Shown here: piece after piece, positions 49,940 to 58,929 of the stretch
Layout of the letters: each line of letters begins with the position of its first letter
Numbering within the stretch: the first letter of the stretch is position 1
Source: Pseudomonas arcuscaelestis
Lineage (GTDB): Bacteria > Pseudomonadota > Gammaproteobacteria > Pseudomonadales > Pseudomonadaceae
Direction: 5' to 3'
Assembly (NCBI RefSeq): GCF_016881005.1
Contig: NZ_JACOPV010000017.1
Coordinates: 99,809-163,808, forward strand
DNA length: 64,000 bases
Notes under the pieces: generated by a model
What the model was told of the DNA's origin: nothing
Databases searched by the model: none
What the model saw: the letters and a program-made list of their open reading frames with translations, nothing else
Made by a program: the position numbers and the translations under genes

Positions 49940-50947
49940 TCAAGCCAACTGATCGGGCGTGGTCGGCACCACTAGAATCCCCGCGCGCAATCCATTCTTG
50001 ACCTTGGGGTTGGGGAAGATAATGCGAGCGCCCTCCTCCTCCACAATCCAGCGCGTGTTGGCCAAGTCTTCGGCCAGCAAGTAGCCCTTGGACAGTTCCG
50101 AGAAATTCTCGATGTCCGCCGGCAGGTGCAGGTGGAAGCTGTCACTGTGCTTGATGATTTCGCGTGCCACGCAGAACAATTGCAGGCCGTCCAGCGCTTC
50201 AGGCGCCTCTGGCTCGTTGCCTTCGATGATTTGCTTGAGGCGTGTTTCCAAGCGGTCGAGGTTGACCTGCTCGTTCTGCCCAAACGGACGCGCCTTGCCC
50301 AGCTCCAGGGTAAAGGCTTCGGCACCCAACTGCTCATAGGTGTACGCGGTAAAGGTGACTGAGGCCTTGCTTTGCAATAGTACGGCCTCCATACCGGCTG
50401 CACGCAAGCGCGCCAATTCGCGACGCGAATGCTGGCGGCCGTCCTTGAAGGGATACAAAGCGAACTGCTCGATCTTCGAGCCACGAATGGCCGTGTGCAG
50501 ATCGTAATGCAGCCGGACACGCTCGGGCACACTGAAAAAAACCGCAGCCAAACGCTCAAGTTCACAAGCGCGCAACGCTTCCGAACCACTGGATAGCTCG
50601 TGCCGACCATTGAACAGGCGATTGACGTCCTGCTCGATGTAACGCTCGCCCTTGCGGATTGCCTCGGGGTTGCCAAATAGAAACAGGATTCTGGCCCGTG
50701 GCTTGATTTCACCCCCGGCAATACCGTGGAGCAAATCGTCGAGCAGCTCGATCGGGGCAGTTTCATTGCCATGGATTCCCGCCGACAGCAGCAGGTCCAT
50801 ACCGTTGTCACGCGCCTCTGGAGGACGCACTTCAAGCGCGCCCTCTCCGAGCCAGCGCATGCGCACGCCGTCGACAGTCAGCTGGGTCTTCTCTGCCGGT
50901 TCACGACCGGCAAGGGTCAGTTCGAGCAGTTTGCCGAGGGCGAGCAT
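49940..50947 (-). CDS. astE: Succinylglutamate desuccinylase
   Basis: 335 residues with the zinc-peptidase-like motifs LLSAGIHGNETAPIELLDDLL (His and Glu zinc ligands) and VRLHYDLHTAIRGS (third ligand His), and a catalytic Glu in EAFTLELGKARPFG. It performs the last step of the arginine succinyltransferase pathway, succinylglutamate to glutamate plus succinate. It lies 10 bases after the small acidic gene. Confidence 0.96.
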   Translation of the reverse strand: MLALGKLLELTLAGREPAEKTQLTVDGVRMRWLGEGALEVRPPEARDNGMDLLLSAGIHGNETAPIELLDDLLHGIAGGEIKPRARILFLFGNPEAIRKGERYIEQDVNRLFNGRHELSSGSEALRACELERLAAVFFSVPERVRLHYDLHTAIRGSKIEQFALYPFKDGRQHSRRELARLRAAGMEAVLLQSKASVTFTAYTYEQLGAEAFTLELGKARPFGQNEQVNLDRLETRLKQIIEGNEPEAPEALDGLQLFCVAREIIKHSDSFHLHLPADIENFSELSKGYLLAEDLANTRWIVEEEGARIIFPNPKVKNGLRAGILVVPTTPDQLA

Positions 50948-50957
50948 GGGCTATTCC

Positions 50958-51248
50958 TTAGTGATGGTGGCCGCAATCAGGACCATGGACGTGATCTTCA
51001 TCGTCGCCGGCATCTGCCGGTTCCATTTCCAGCTGCAGGCTCACCAGGTTGGTAGCCAGCGGACGCAGCAGCAGGTTGGCGTACTCTTCGTCGTCTTCTT
51101 CGACGTCGACGCCGATCAGCAACTGACCACGGCCATCCTGCTGGATCCACACCTCCTTGCCTTGCCAGACCACCGCAAAGCGGGTGCAGGAAGTTTCCAG
51201 CTGGGTACCATCTTCATCTTCAAGGATCAGCCGCAGGGCGTCGGACAT
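50958..51248 (-). CDS. Small conserved acidic protein of the ast operon, His-rich tail
   Basis: 96 residues from Met at 51248; the longer frame overlaps astB and is rejected. The body is a beta-rich acidic protein (LRLILEDEDGTQLETSCTRF, EVWIQQDGRGQLLIGVDVEED). The tail DEDHVHGPDCGHHH is a His/Cys metal-binding-like cluster. An equivalent gene lies between aruB and aruE in P. aeruginosa (PA0900). The function is unknown; conservation of place suggests a role in the pathway or in metal supply to AstE, which is inference. Confidence 0.85.
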   Translation of the reverse strand: MSDALRLILEDEDGTQLETSCTRFAVVWQGKEVWIQQDGRGQLLIGVDVEEDDEEYANLLLRPLATNLVSLQLEMEPADAGDDEDHVHGPDCGHHH

Positions 51249-51262
51249 AGTCGAATTCTCTA

Positions 51263-52612
51263 TCAAGGTTGGAGTTGGAACGGATAAACCGAACCCAGTT
51301 TCAGGATCTGGGTCAGCTCGTCCAGCGCAGCACGACACTCCAGCAACAACTGCGGATCAGCCAGGTCGGATTCAACCAGACGATCGCGGTAGTGCTTGTC
51401 GACCCACTGGGTCAGGGTGTCGTACAGCGAAGGCGTCATGATAACCCCTGGATTGACCGCTGCCAGTTCAGTTTCTTTCAGTGCTACGCGCAAACGCAGG
51501 CAAGCTGGGCCACCGCCGTTCTGCATGCTCTGCTTGAGGTCGAAAACCTTGACCTCGCCAACCGGGCCACCCTGGCTGGTCAAACTCGCCAGGTAAGCCC
51601 AGACCCGCTCGTTGTTGCGGCATTCTTCAGGCACGATCAGCAGCATCGAACCGTCGGCGCGGGACAACAGCTGGCTGTTGAACAGGTATGAGCGCACAGC
51701 GTCCTCTACCGTTACAGCCGAGCGTGGCACACAGATCGCCTTGAAGTTGCCACCCCGTTTAGCCAGTTTAGCCTGCAGTTGGCCAAGCATCGCCTCGGTC
51801 TCGAGGAAGGCGTCTTCGTGGTAGAAAAGCACCTCGCCGTTGCCCACGGCGATTACGTCGTTATGGAACACGCCCTGATCGATCACCGCAGGATTCTGCT
51901 GGCCGAAAACAACACCGTCCTCACTCAGGCCATGCAAGCGGGCGACCGCCTGGGATGCTTCGAGGGTCTGGCGTGCCGGGTATTTCTGCGGTGCTGGATA
52001 GCGGTTGTCAAAAGCACTGCGACCGTAGACGAAGAACTCCACGCCAGCTTCGCCGTAACTGCGACAGAAACGAGTATGGTTGGCAGCACCTTCATCACCG
52101 AACTGAGCCACCGCAGGCAGCGCGGCATGGTGAGCGAAGTGTTTGCTGTCAGCGAACATTGCCCCAAGTACACGACTGGTGGTCGGGTGTTCAATACTGC
52201 GGTGATACTTGCAATTGAGGTTGGCGGCGGTGAAATGCACGCGACCATCGGCCGTATCGGCACTTGGACTTACCGTGGCGGCGTTGGCGACCCACATGCT
52301 CGACGCCGAGCAACTGGCAACCAGCAACGGCATGGCTTCTTTCGCGGCGCGCTGGATGACTTCGGCATCACTACCAGAGAATCCCAGGCGGCGCAGAGCA
52401 GCAACGTCCGGGCGCTCCTGCGGTGCAAGAACACCTTGCTGGAAGCCCATTTCCATCAGCGCTTTCATCTTCGCCAGGCCCTGGAGCGCAGCTTCGCGCG
52501 GTTTGGAGCCCTGCTGGCTGTTGCTTTGCGAGGCAACGTTACCGTAGGACAGCCCGCCGTAGTTATGCGTCGGTCCCACCAGACCATCAAAGTTCACTTC
52601 AAACGATTTCAT
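51263..52612 (-). CDS. astB: N-succinylarginine dihydrolase
   Basis: 449 residues from the ATG at 52612 (GGAG 8 bases upstream; the TTG six bases earlier is rejected). VNFDGLVGPTHNYGGLSYGN at the N-terminus and SMQNGGGPACLRLRV, with the catalytic cysteine, near the C-terminus are diagnostic of this amidinotransferase-fold enzyme; HHAALPAVAQFGDEGAANHTRF is also typical. It hydrolyses succinylarginine to succinylornithine, CO2 and two ammonia. It lies 24 bases after astD. Confidence 0.97.
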   Translation of the reverse strand: MKSFEVNFDGLVGPTHNYGGLSYGNVASQSNSQQGSKPREAALQGLAKMKALMEMGFQQGVLAPQERPDVAALRRLGFSGSDAEVIQRAAKEAMPLLVASCSASSMWVANAATVSPSADTADGRVHFTAANLNCKYHRSIEHPTTSRVLGAMFADSKHFAHHAALPAVAQFGDEGAANHTRFCRSYGEAGVEFFVYGRSAFDNRYPAPQKYPARQTLEASQAVARLHGLSEDGVVFGQQNPAVIDQGVFHNDVIAVGNGEVLFYHEDAFLETEAMLGQLQAKLAKRGGNFKAICVPRSAVTVEDAVRSYLFNSQLLSRADGSMLLIVPEECRNNERVWAYLASLTSQGGPVGEVKVFDLKQSMQNGGGPACLRLRVALKETELAAVNPGVIMTPSLYDTLTQWVDKHYRDRLVESDLADPQLLLECRAALDELTQILKLGSVYPFQLQP

Positions 52613-52636
52613 CGGCAAGGCTCCGTGGACCTTTTG

Positions 52637-54100
52637 TTATAGGGAGACGCCTGGCGTCAGCGTGGCAGGCAGCGTCAGGCTGGCGGTCTCCAGCGAGGCT
52701 ACCGGGTATGCGCAGTAATCCGCCGCATAGTAAGCACTGGCGCGATGGTTGCCGCTGGCGCCCACCCCACCAAAAGGTGCGCTGCTGGCGGCGCCGGTCA
52801 GTTGTTTGTTCCAGTTGACGATGCCGGCACGGCTTTGCAGCCAGAAGTACTGGTAGCGCGCGTGAGAGTCGGACAGCAGGCCCGCAGCAAGGCCGTACTG
52901 GGTATTGTTGGCCTCGGCAATTGCCGCATCAAAGTCGCTGTAGCGAATCACCTGCAGCAGCGGCCCGAAAAACTCTTCGTCAGGGCGATCTGCAACTGCG
53001 GTGACATCAACGATACCCGGCGTCAGCAGGGCCGCCGACGCTTGTGGCTGAGTCATTTCCAGCAGCGAGATCCCCCCATTGCCCAGTAACTGCGCCTGGG
53101 CATCGAGCAACGCCTTGGCTGCAGTGAGCGAGATAACCGAGCCCATGAACGGCGCAGGCTGTTGATCGAAAGCGCCGACAGTAATGTTTTTGCACACCTC
53201 GACCAGACGCTTGACCAGCGAATCACCCCACGCACCTTGCGGCACCAGCAGGCGGCGAGCACAGGTGCAGCGCTGACCCGCCGAGATGAAGGCCGACTGG
53301 ATAATGGTGTAGACGGCAGCATCCAGGTCTTTGACCTCATCCACCACCAGCGGGTTGTTGCCGCCCATCTCCAGCGCCAGGATTTTGTCCGGGCGTCCGG
53401 CAAACTGTTGGTGCAGCAGGTTGCCGGTACGGCTGGAGCCAGTGAAGAACAACCCGTCGATACCCGAATGGGCAGCCAGGGCGACACCCGTTTCCCGGGC
53501 ACCCTGAACAAGGCTCAAGACACCCGCTGGCAGGCCGGCTTCGATCCAGCACTTGACCGTCAACTCGGCAACTTTCGGGGTCAGCTCACTGGGCTTGAAT
53601 ACCACGGTATTGCCGGCCAGCAACGCCGGAACGATATGGCCGTTAGGCAAGTGACCCGGAAAGTTGTAGGGGCCGAAAACCGCCACCACACCATGGGGCT
53701 TGTGCCGCAGCACGGCGGTAGCATCGGCCAGCGGCCCACTTTTTTCACCGGTACGTTCGCGGTAGCTCTGCACCGAGATCGCCACCTTGTTGACCATGCT
53801 GGTCACTTCGGTGGCGGACTCCCAGAGTGGCTTGCCGGTTTCTTCACCGATGCAGCGCGCCAACTCATCGGCATTGGCCTTGAGTGCTGCGGCAAACGCT
53901 TCCAGCACACTGATACGTGCTTCCAGCGACTGCAATGCCCAGCCGCTGAACGCCTTGCGAGCGGCCTTGACGGCGCTGTCGACTTGTTCAGCGCTGGCTC
54001 CTTGCCCTTGCCAGACTACCTTCTGACTGACCGGGTCCAGTGATTGCAGCGCTTCAGCTTGTCCTGGCTGCCAGCTACCGGCGATAAAGTGAGTCGTCAT
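52637..54100 (-). CDS. astD: Succinylglutamate-semialdehyde dehydrogenase
   Basis: 487 residues, ALDH superfamily: VVAVFGPYNFPGHLPNGHIVPALLAGNTVVFKPSE for NAD binding, FFTGSSRTGNLLH, the catalytic Glu in LALEMGGNNPLVV, and the catalytic Cys in SAGQRCTCARRL. It oxidises succinylglutamic semialdehyde to succinylglutamate with NAD. Its start overlaps the aruG stop by one base, showing translational coupling. Confidence 0.97.
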   Translation of the reverse strand: MTTHFIAGSWQPGQAEALQSLDPVSQKVVWQGQGASAEQVDSAVKAARKAFSGWALQSLEARISVLEAFAAALKANADELARCIGEETGKPLWESATEVTSMVNKVAISVQSYRERTGEKSGPLADATAVLRHKPHGVVAVFGPYNFPGHLPNGHIVPALLAGNTVVFKPSELTPKVAELTVKCWIEAGLPAGVLSLVQGARETGVALAAHSGIDGLFFTGSSRTGNLLHQQFAGRPDKILALEMGGNNPLVVDEVKDLDAAVYTIIQSAFISAGQRCTCARRLLVPQGAWGDSLVKRLVEVCKNITVGAFDQQPAPFMGSVISLTAAKALLDAQAQLLGNGGISLLEMTQPQASAALLTPGIVDVTAVADRPDEEFFGPLLQVIRYSDFDAAIAEANNTQYGLAAGLLSDSHARYQYFWLQSRAGIVNWNKQLTGAASSAPFGGVGASGNHRASAYYAADYCAYPVASLETASLTLPATLTPGVSL

Positions 54101-55125
54101 TATTTGGTCTCCCGGGCAGCAGACAGTGGCACGGCACGTACCTGATCACCGGCACTCAGGCGCAAGCGTTTTGCAGTCAACGTATCGACCACCAGGGTGC
54201 CGGCCGCCAGGCGCGCTGGTGCCGCAGTGATGCGGCACTCTTCGCGCTTACGGTTATGAATAAGGAATGGTGTGGCGTCGTCGCCCGGCGTCCCTACCGC
54301 CAGAACCAGCGCCTGGCTGTCCTGCACCGCGCGGATCTTGCTGGTTTCGCACTCCACGGCAGGGCCCGCATCGAAGATGTCGACGTAGCCCTGATAGCTG
54401 AAGCCTTCGCTTTTGAGCATGGCCAACGCCGGCTCGGTGTCGGTGTGCACACGACCGATCACGCCACGCGCATCTTCGGAGAGGAAGCAGGTGTACAGCG
54501 GGAACTTGGGCATCAACTCGGCGATGAATGCCTTGTTGCCAACGCCGGTAAGGTAATCGGCCTGGCTGAATTCCATCTTGAAGAAGTGTCGCCCCAGGCT
54601 CTCCCAGAAGGGCGAGCGCCCCTGCGCGTCGGACATGCCACGCATCTCGGCGATGATCTTGTTGCCGAACAACTCGGCAAACTCGGCGATGAACACCATG
54701 CGTGCCTTGGCCAGCAGGCGACCGTTGAGGCCAGTGCGATAGTCACTGCGCAAGAACAACGAGCACAATTCGGAATTGCCGGTCAGGTCGTTGGCCAGGA
54801 ACAGCGTCGGAATCTCCCGATAAATGTTCAGCTCCTGGGAAGCGCTGACAGTCAGGCCAACACGGTAGTTGTACCAAGGCTCCCGCAAGCCGACAGCGCC
54901 GGCAATTGCGGAAATGCCGACAACCTCACCTTCGTCGTTTTCCAGTACGAACAGGTAGTCCGCATCGCCGCGCTCAGCTTCGCCACGGAAGGTCTTCTCA
55001 GCCCAACTGACCCGGTGCGCCAGGCGCTCCTCGTTGGCCGGCAAGGTTGTCAGGCCAGTGCCTGTGCTGCGCGCCAACTCGATCAGCGCAGGTAAATCGC
55101 TGCTGCATACGGGACGAACGATCAT
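54100..55125 (-). CDS. aruG: Arginine/ornithine N-succinyltransferase beta subunit
   Basis: 341 residues beginning MIVRPVCSSDLPALIELARS. AstA-family acetyltransferase-like fold with FFKMEFSQADYLTGVGNKAFIAELMPKFPLY and DIFDAGPAVECETSKIRAV. With AruF it forms the pseudomonad heteromeric enzyme that succinylates arginine and ornithine, opening the pathway. The paralogue aruF is just upstream. Confidence 0.96.
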   Translation of the reverse strand: MIVRPVCSSDLPALIELARSTGTGLTTLPANEERLAHRVSWAEKTFRGEAERGDADYLFVLENDEGEVVGISAIAGAVGLREPWYNYRVGLTVSASQELNIYREIPTLFLANDLTGNSELCSLFLRSDYRTGLNGRLLAKARMVFIAEFAELFGNKIIAEMRGMSDAQGRSPFWESLGRHFFKMEFSQADYLTGVGNKAFIAELMPKFPLYTCFLSEDARGVIGRVHTDTEPALAMLKSEGFSYQGYVDIFDAGPAVECETSKIRAVQDSQALVLAVGTPGDDATPFLIHNRKREECRITAAPARLAAGTLVVDTLTAKRLRLSAGDQVRAVPLSAARETK

Positions 55126-55199
55126 GCTATCTCCTCGGGCGGCGACCTGTGGCCACCGCGAAACTCGACCTGGGGTGCTCGGCTATCAAGCCGCAGGAA

Positions 55200-56219
55200 T
55201 CAAACCGCAACCAGGCGCACGCTGGCGCCATCACCGACGCCGAGGGCTTCGGCTGCTTCAAGACTCAGGGTAACCGGCTTGCCAGGCACCCAATCGAGCT
55301 CCAGCAAGACGGCACGGTAGTCCTGCAGTTGGCCGTTGCAGACCAGATAGGGGCGTCCGCCCTTAACCACCGTGCTATCGAGCTTGACCGGCACAACCCG
55401 GCTCTGGGCTATCGAGCGGATACTCGAGACCCGCGCATGCAGTGTCGGGCCGCCATCGAAGATGTCGATGTAGTGATCTGTCTCGAAGCCTTCACGCATC
55501 AGGATGTCGAAGGTGATCTGCGCACGCGGATGCACCTGGCCCATGGCCTCTTGCGCAGCATCGGGCAGCAGCGGTACGTAAATCGGGTAATGCGGCATCA
55601 GCTCGGCAAGAAAGGTCCGGCTTTTCAGACCACACAGACGCTCGGCTTCGGCATAGTTGAGGTCAAAGAAGTTACGCCCAATGGCATCCCAAAATGGCGA
55701 ATCGCCGTTCTCATCGCTGTAGCCCACGATTTCGGTCACCACCGAATCGGCGAAACGCTCAGGGTGCGCAGCCATGAACAGCAGGCGGCCACGGGAGTTG
55801 AGCTCCGACCAGCCCGTACCGACCAGCTCCGGCAGTACATAAAAGCTGGTGAGCAGACTGTTGCCTGTCAAGTCGTGGCACTGCGAGAGGACATGTATCT
55901 TGTTGTGGATCTTCAGCTCACGTGAAGCATGCACAAAGGTTTCATTGCGAAAGCTGTAGAACGGCTCGGAATAGCCAGCCGATGCTACGATCGCCGAGCA
56001 GCCGACCAGCTTGCCGGTAATGCTGTCTTCAAGGACAAAGAAGTAGCTCTCTTCCCCGTTGAAACTGACCTCGGCAGCGAAGGAGGTCTCTGAGGCGGCA
56101 ATCTTGTCGCTCAAACGACCGGCATCATCTGGCAAGGACGTGACACCAATGGGGCTGTCCGCTGCCAGACGCTGTACTTCGCCTAGATCAGCCACTTGCG
56201 CGGGGCGCATCACCAGCAT
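55200..56219 (-). CDS. aruF: Arginine/ornithine N-succinyltransferase alpha subunit
   Basis: 339 residues from Met at 56219, preceded by AAAGGAGTG; the 24-residue longer frame is rejected. MLVMRPAQVADLGEVQRLAAD and FFDLNYAEAERLCGLKSRTFLAELMPHYPIYVPLLP, then YIDIFDGGPTLHARVSSIR, parallel to AruG, showing an ancient duplication. It is the alpha chain of the first enzyme of arginine catabolism. Confidence 0.96.
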   Translation of the reverse strand: MLVMRPAQVADLGEVQRLAADSPIGVTSLPDDAGRLSDKIAASETSFAAEVSFNGEESYFFVLEDSITGKLVGCSAIVASAGYSEPFYSFRNETFVHASRELKIHNKIHVLSQCHDLTGNSLLTSFYVLPELVGTGWSELNSRGRLLFMAAHPERFADSVVTEIVGYSDENGDSPFWDAIGRNFFDLNYAEAERLCGLKSRTFLAELMPHYPIYVPLLPDAAQEAMGQVHPRAQITFDILMREGFETDHYIDIFDGGPTLHARVSSIRSIAQSRVVPVKLDSTVVKGGRPYLVCNGQLQDYRAVLLELDWVPGKPVTLSLEAAEALGVGDGASVRLVAV

Positions 56220-56350
56220 GGTGTCACTCCTTTCGGGAAAACAGGCCAGCCATCGCCAGCACGGAAAAAAACAGCAGGCGCCCTTGGGCACGTGCTCTGG
56301 AATTCGGATTCACCGGCCCCGAAGGACCGATGAACATACCTGGGCGTCAA

Positions 56351-57571
56351 TCAAGCCTGGGTCAGTTTTATTGCAGCACGCTCGAAACGGTCCAGACCTT
56401 CGTCGATGTCGGCATCTTCGACCACCAGGCTTGGGGCGAAACGCACAACGTCGGGACCGGCCTGAAGGACCATCAAGCCTTCTTGCTCGGCAGCGTTGAA
56501 AATATCCTTGGCCTTGCCTTTCCAGGCATCGGACAGCACGCAGCCAATCAACAGACCCATGCCACGAACCTGGGTGAATAGACCGTACTTCTCACCAATC
56601 TGCTCCAGGCGAGCCTTGAACTTCTGGTGCTTGGCCTTCACGCCAGCCAGCACCTCAGGGGTGTTGACCACATCCATCACCGCATTGGCTACCGCACAGG
56701 CCAGCGGGTTGCCGCCGTACGTGGTGCCGTGGGTGCCGACGGTCAGGTGTTTGGCCAGGGCTTCAGTGGTCAACATGGCGCCGATCGGGAAGCCACCACC
56801 CAGGCTCTTGGCACTGGACAGGATGTCTGGCGTTACACCGTAGTGCATGTAGGCGAACAACTCGCCGGTACGGCCAACGCCGGTTTGCACTTCGTCGAAA
56901 ATCAGCAGCGCGTTGTGCTTGTCGCACAGCGCGCGCGCACCTTCCAGGTAGGCCTGATCAGCTGGAACCACACCGCTCTCGCCCTGGATCGGCTCGATCA
57001 CGACGGCGCAGGTCTTATCGGAAATTTGTGCTTCGAGGGCTTTCAGATCGTTGTAAGGCACATGGCTGATGCCGGTGATCTTCGGACCGAAACCATCGGA
57101 ATACTTCGGCTGGCCACCCACACTCACGGTGAACAAGGTGCGACCGTGGAAGCTGTTGACGGTCGCAATGATCTCATGCTTTTCCGGACCGAAACGGTCA
57201 TGGGCTACGCGACGGGCCAGCTTGAAGGCGGCCTCGTTGGCTTCAGCCCCGGAGTTGCAGAAGAACGCGCGCTCGGCGAATGTGGCGTCGACCAGCTTGT
57301 GGGCCAACTGCAAGGCCGGCTCGTTGGTGAACACGTTCGACACATGCCACAGTTTATTGGCCTGCTCGGTCAGCGCGTTGACCAGCGCCGGATGAGCATG
57401 TCCCAGAACGTTAACGGCAATCCCGCCGGCGAAGTCGATCAGCTCGCGGCCCGACTGATCCCAGACTCGGGAGCCCGCACCACGAACGGGGATGAAAGCC
57501 GCCGGTGCGTAATTGGGGACCATTACCTGGTCGAAATCGGCGCGTTGCACCGGAGCTTGCTCAACGGACAT
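56351..57571 (-). CDS. aruC: Succinylornithine / acetylornithine aminotransferase
   Basis: 406 residues, class III aminotransferase: GSRVWDQSGRELIDFAGGIAVNVLGHAHP, FCNSGAEANEAAFKLAR, NSFHGRTLFTVSVGGQPKYSDGF, LLIFDEVQTGVGRTGELFAY and the PLP lysine in DILSSAKSLGGGFPIGAML. It transaminates succinylornithine with 2-oxoglutarate and can also serve arginine synthesis as an acetylornithine aminotransferase. First gene of the aruCFGDB-astE run, with ArgR boxes upstream. Confidence 0.96.
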   Translation of the reverse strand: MSVEQAPVQRADFDQVMVPNYAPAAFIPVRGAGSRVWDQSGRELIDFAGGIAVNVLGHAHPALVNALTEQANKLWHVSNVFTNEPALQLAHKLVDATFAERAFFCNSGAEANEAAFKLARRVAHDRFGPEKHEIIATVNSFHGRTLFTVSVGGQPKYSDGFGPKITGISHVPYNDLKALEAQISDKTCAVVIEPIQGESGVVPADQAYLEGARALCDKHNALLIFDEVQTGVGRTGELFAYMHYGVTPDILSSAKSLGGGFPIGAMLTTEALAKHLTVGTHGTTYGGNPLACAVANAVMDVVNTPEVLAGVKAKHQKFKARLEQIGEKYGLFTQVRGMGLLIGCVLSDAWKGKAKDIFNAAEQEGLMVLQAGPDVVRFAPSLVVEDADIDEGLDRFERAAIKLTQA

Positions 57572-57649
57572 CGGAGTCTCCTGAAGAGGAACGCCTGCCT
57601 GGAACTGGCGAGCGATGGGGGGATTGTAAGGACAGATTGGCGCGCTACC

Positions 57650-57665
57650 TTGTCGCCAAGCGACA
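57650..57665 (-). promoter_or_regulatory. ArgR half-site at the aruC promoter (proximal)
   Basis: The minus strand reads TGTCGC, eight bases, AA, matching the pseudomonad ArgR half-site TGTCGCN8AA exactly. It is part of an inverted TTGTCGC...GCGACAA, so the plus strand also matches. It lies about 80 bases before aruC. Confidence 0.75.
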
Positions 57666-57700
57666 ACTTCTTATAGCGCCAAACCCTGTTTTACCAAGGC

Positions 57701-57716
57701 TTTCGGCAATGCGACA
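57701..57716 (-). promoter_or_regulatory. ArgR half-site at the aruC promoter (distal)
   Basis: The minus strand reads TGTCGCATTGCCGAAA, an exact TGTCGCN8AA half-site. A weaker CGC-type half-site lies 21 bases further upstream, the usual tandem spacing. Confidence 0.7.
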
Positions 57717-57756
57717 AATAGGGTCGCAAAGGCGCAGTTTAAACGGTGCGTGGGAT

Positions 57757-57801
57757 GGGTGGGAGATTCTGTTCTGATGGATCAGTTGCAGGCTCCCACC
57801 C
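57757..57801 (-). terminator. Hairpin after argR
   Basis: GGGTGGGAG (57757-57765) pairs with CTCCCACCC (57793-57801), and CTGAT/ATCAG forms a second stem inside the loop. It starts 50 bases past the argR stop, has no U-tract, and separates argR from aruC. Confidence 0.5.
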
Positions 57802-57850
57802 TGTCCAGTTCGACCAAAACCCGGGACCGCACCGCGAGGCGATTAAAACG

Positions 57851-58831
57851 TCAGCCGCGTTCAGCAGGCACCGAGGACAACTCGAAAGGACTGCTGCTTC
57901 GTCGCTGGTTACGGTCTTCACGTGGCGTTGCGCCAAAGAAGTTGCGATAAGCACTGGAGAAGTGCGGCCCAGAGGAGAAACCACAGGACAAGCCAATCTG
58001 GATGATCGACTTGCTGGTCTGCATCAACATCTGTCGCGCCTTGTTAAGACGCAGTTCAAGGTAATACTGGCTGGGTACGCGATTGAGGTATTGCTTGAAG
58101 ATGCGCTCCAACTGGCGCCGCGACACGCACACGTGCTGGGCTATTTCATCAGTGGTCAACGGCTCTTCGATGTTGGCCTCCATCAGCAACACGGCCTGGG
58201 TCAACTTCGGGTGACTCGACCCCAGGCGATTCTGCAACGGAATGCGCTGACGCTCACCACCCTCGCGGATTCGCTCGACCACCAACTCTTCAGACACCGC
58301 ACCCGCAAGTTCCGCGCCATGGTCGCGAGCCAGTACTGCCAACAGCAAGTCGATAACCGACATCCCGCCACAAGCCGTCAGACGATCACGGTCCCAGTCG
58401 AACAGATGACTGGTGGCAATCACCTTGGGAAAGCGTTCAGCAAAATCATCCTGCCAACGCCAGTGCACCGCTGCACGGTAGCCCTCGAGCAAGCCCAACT
58501 GCGCCAACGGATAAACCCCTGCCGACAGGCCGCCGACAACACAACCGGCACGCGCCAGTTGCTTGAGAGCGCTGGCCAGTCCAGAGGCCACCGCCACAGG
58601 TGGCTCATCCGCCAGCAAAAACAACTTCTGGCAACCTTCCAGGCGCCCCGCCCAAGGCTCACCCGGCAGACGCCAGGCACCTTCAACGGCGGGCTCGGCC
58701 TGCAGGAACGACAACTCATAGACCACCTCTGGATGCACCCTTTGAGCAACCCGCAAAACCTCCTCAGCCAGCGCCAGGGTCAGGGCTTTGGTACTTGGCC
58801 AGATGAGAAAACCGATTCGCTGGGTGGTCAT
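57851..58831 (-). CDS. argR: Arginine-responsive AraC-family regulator ArgR
   Basis: 326 residues. The N-terminal GATase1/DJ-1-like domain (about 1-190: RIGFLIWPSTKALTLALAEE, GCVVGGLSAGVYPLAQLGLL) is followed by a C-terminal AraC double helix-turn-helix (about 215-310: IAQHVCVSRRQLERIFKQYLNRVPSQYYLELRLNKARQML, quoted in part, then IGLSCGFSSGPHFSSAYRNFFGATP). This is the pseudomonad ArgR, unrelated to E. coli ArgR. It activates aru and aot with arginine. It is last in the aotJQMP-argR order. Confidence 0.97.
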   Translation of the reverse strand: MTTQRIGFLIWPSTKALTLALAEEVLRVAQRVHPEVVYELSFLQAEPAVEGAWRLPGEPWAGRLEGCQKLFLLADEPPVAVASGLASALKQLARAGCVVGGLSAGVYPLAQLGLLEGYRAAVHWRWQDDFAERFPKVIATSHLFDWDRDRLTACGGMSVIDLLLAVLARDHGAELAGAVSEELVVERIREGGERQRIPLQNRLGSSHPKLTQAVLLMEANIEEPLTTDEIAQHVCVSRRQLERIFKQYLNRVPSQYYLELRLNKARQMLMQTSKSIIQIGLSCGFSSGPHFSSAYRNFFGATPREDRNQRRSSSPFELSSVPAERG

Positions 58832-58929
58832 TGAGTGCGGTCCGAAACCTGAGAGAGGTCAAGAAGATAAAGCCCGGTCAGGCTGCGATCAGCTCGCAGC
58901 ATGACCCATTTTGGTGCAAAACAGCAATC

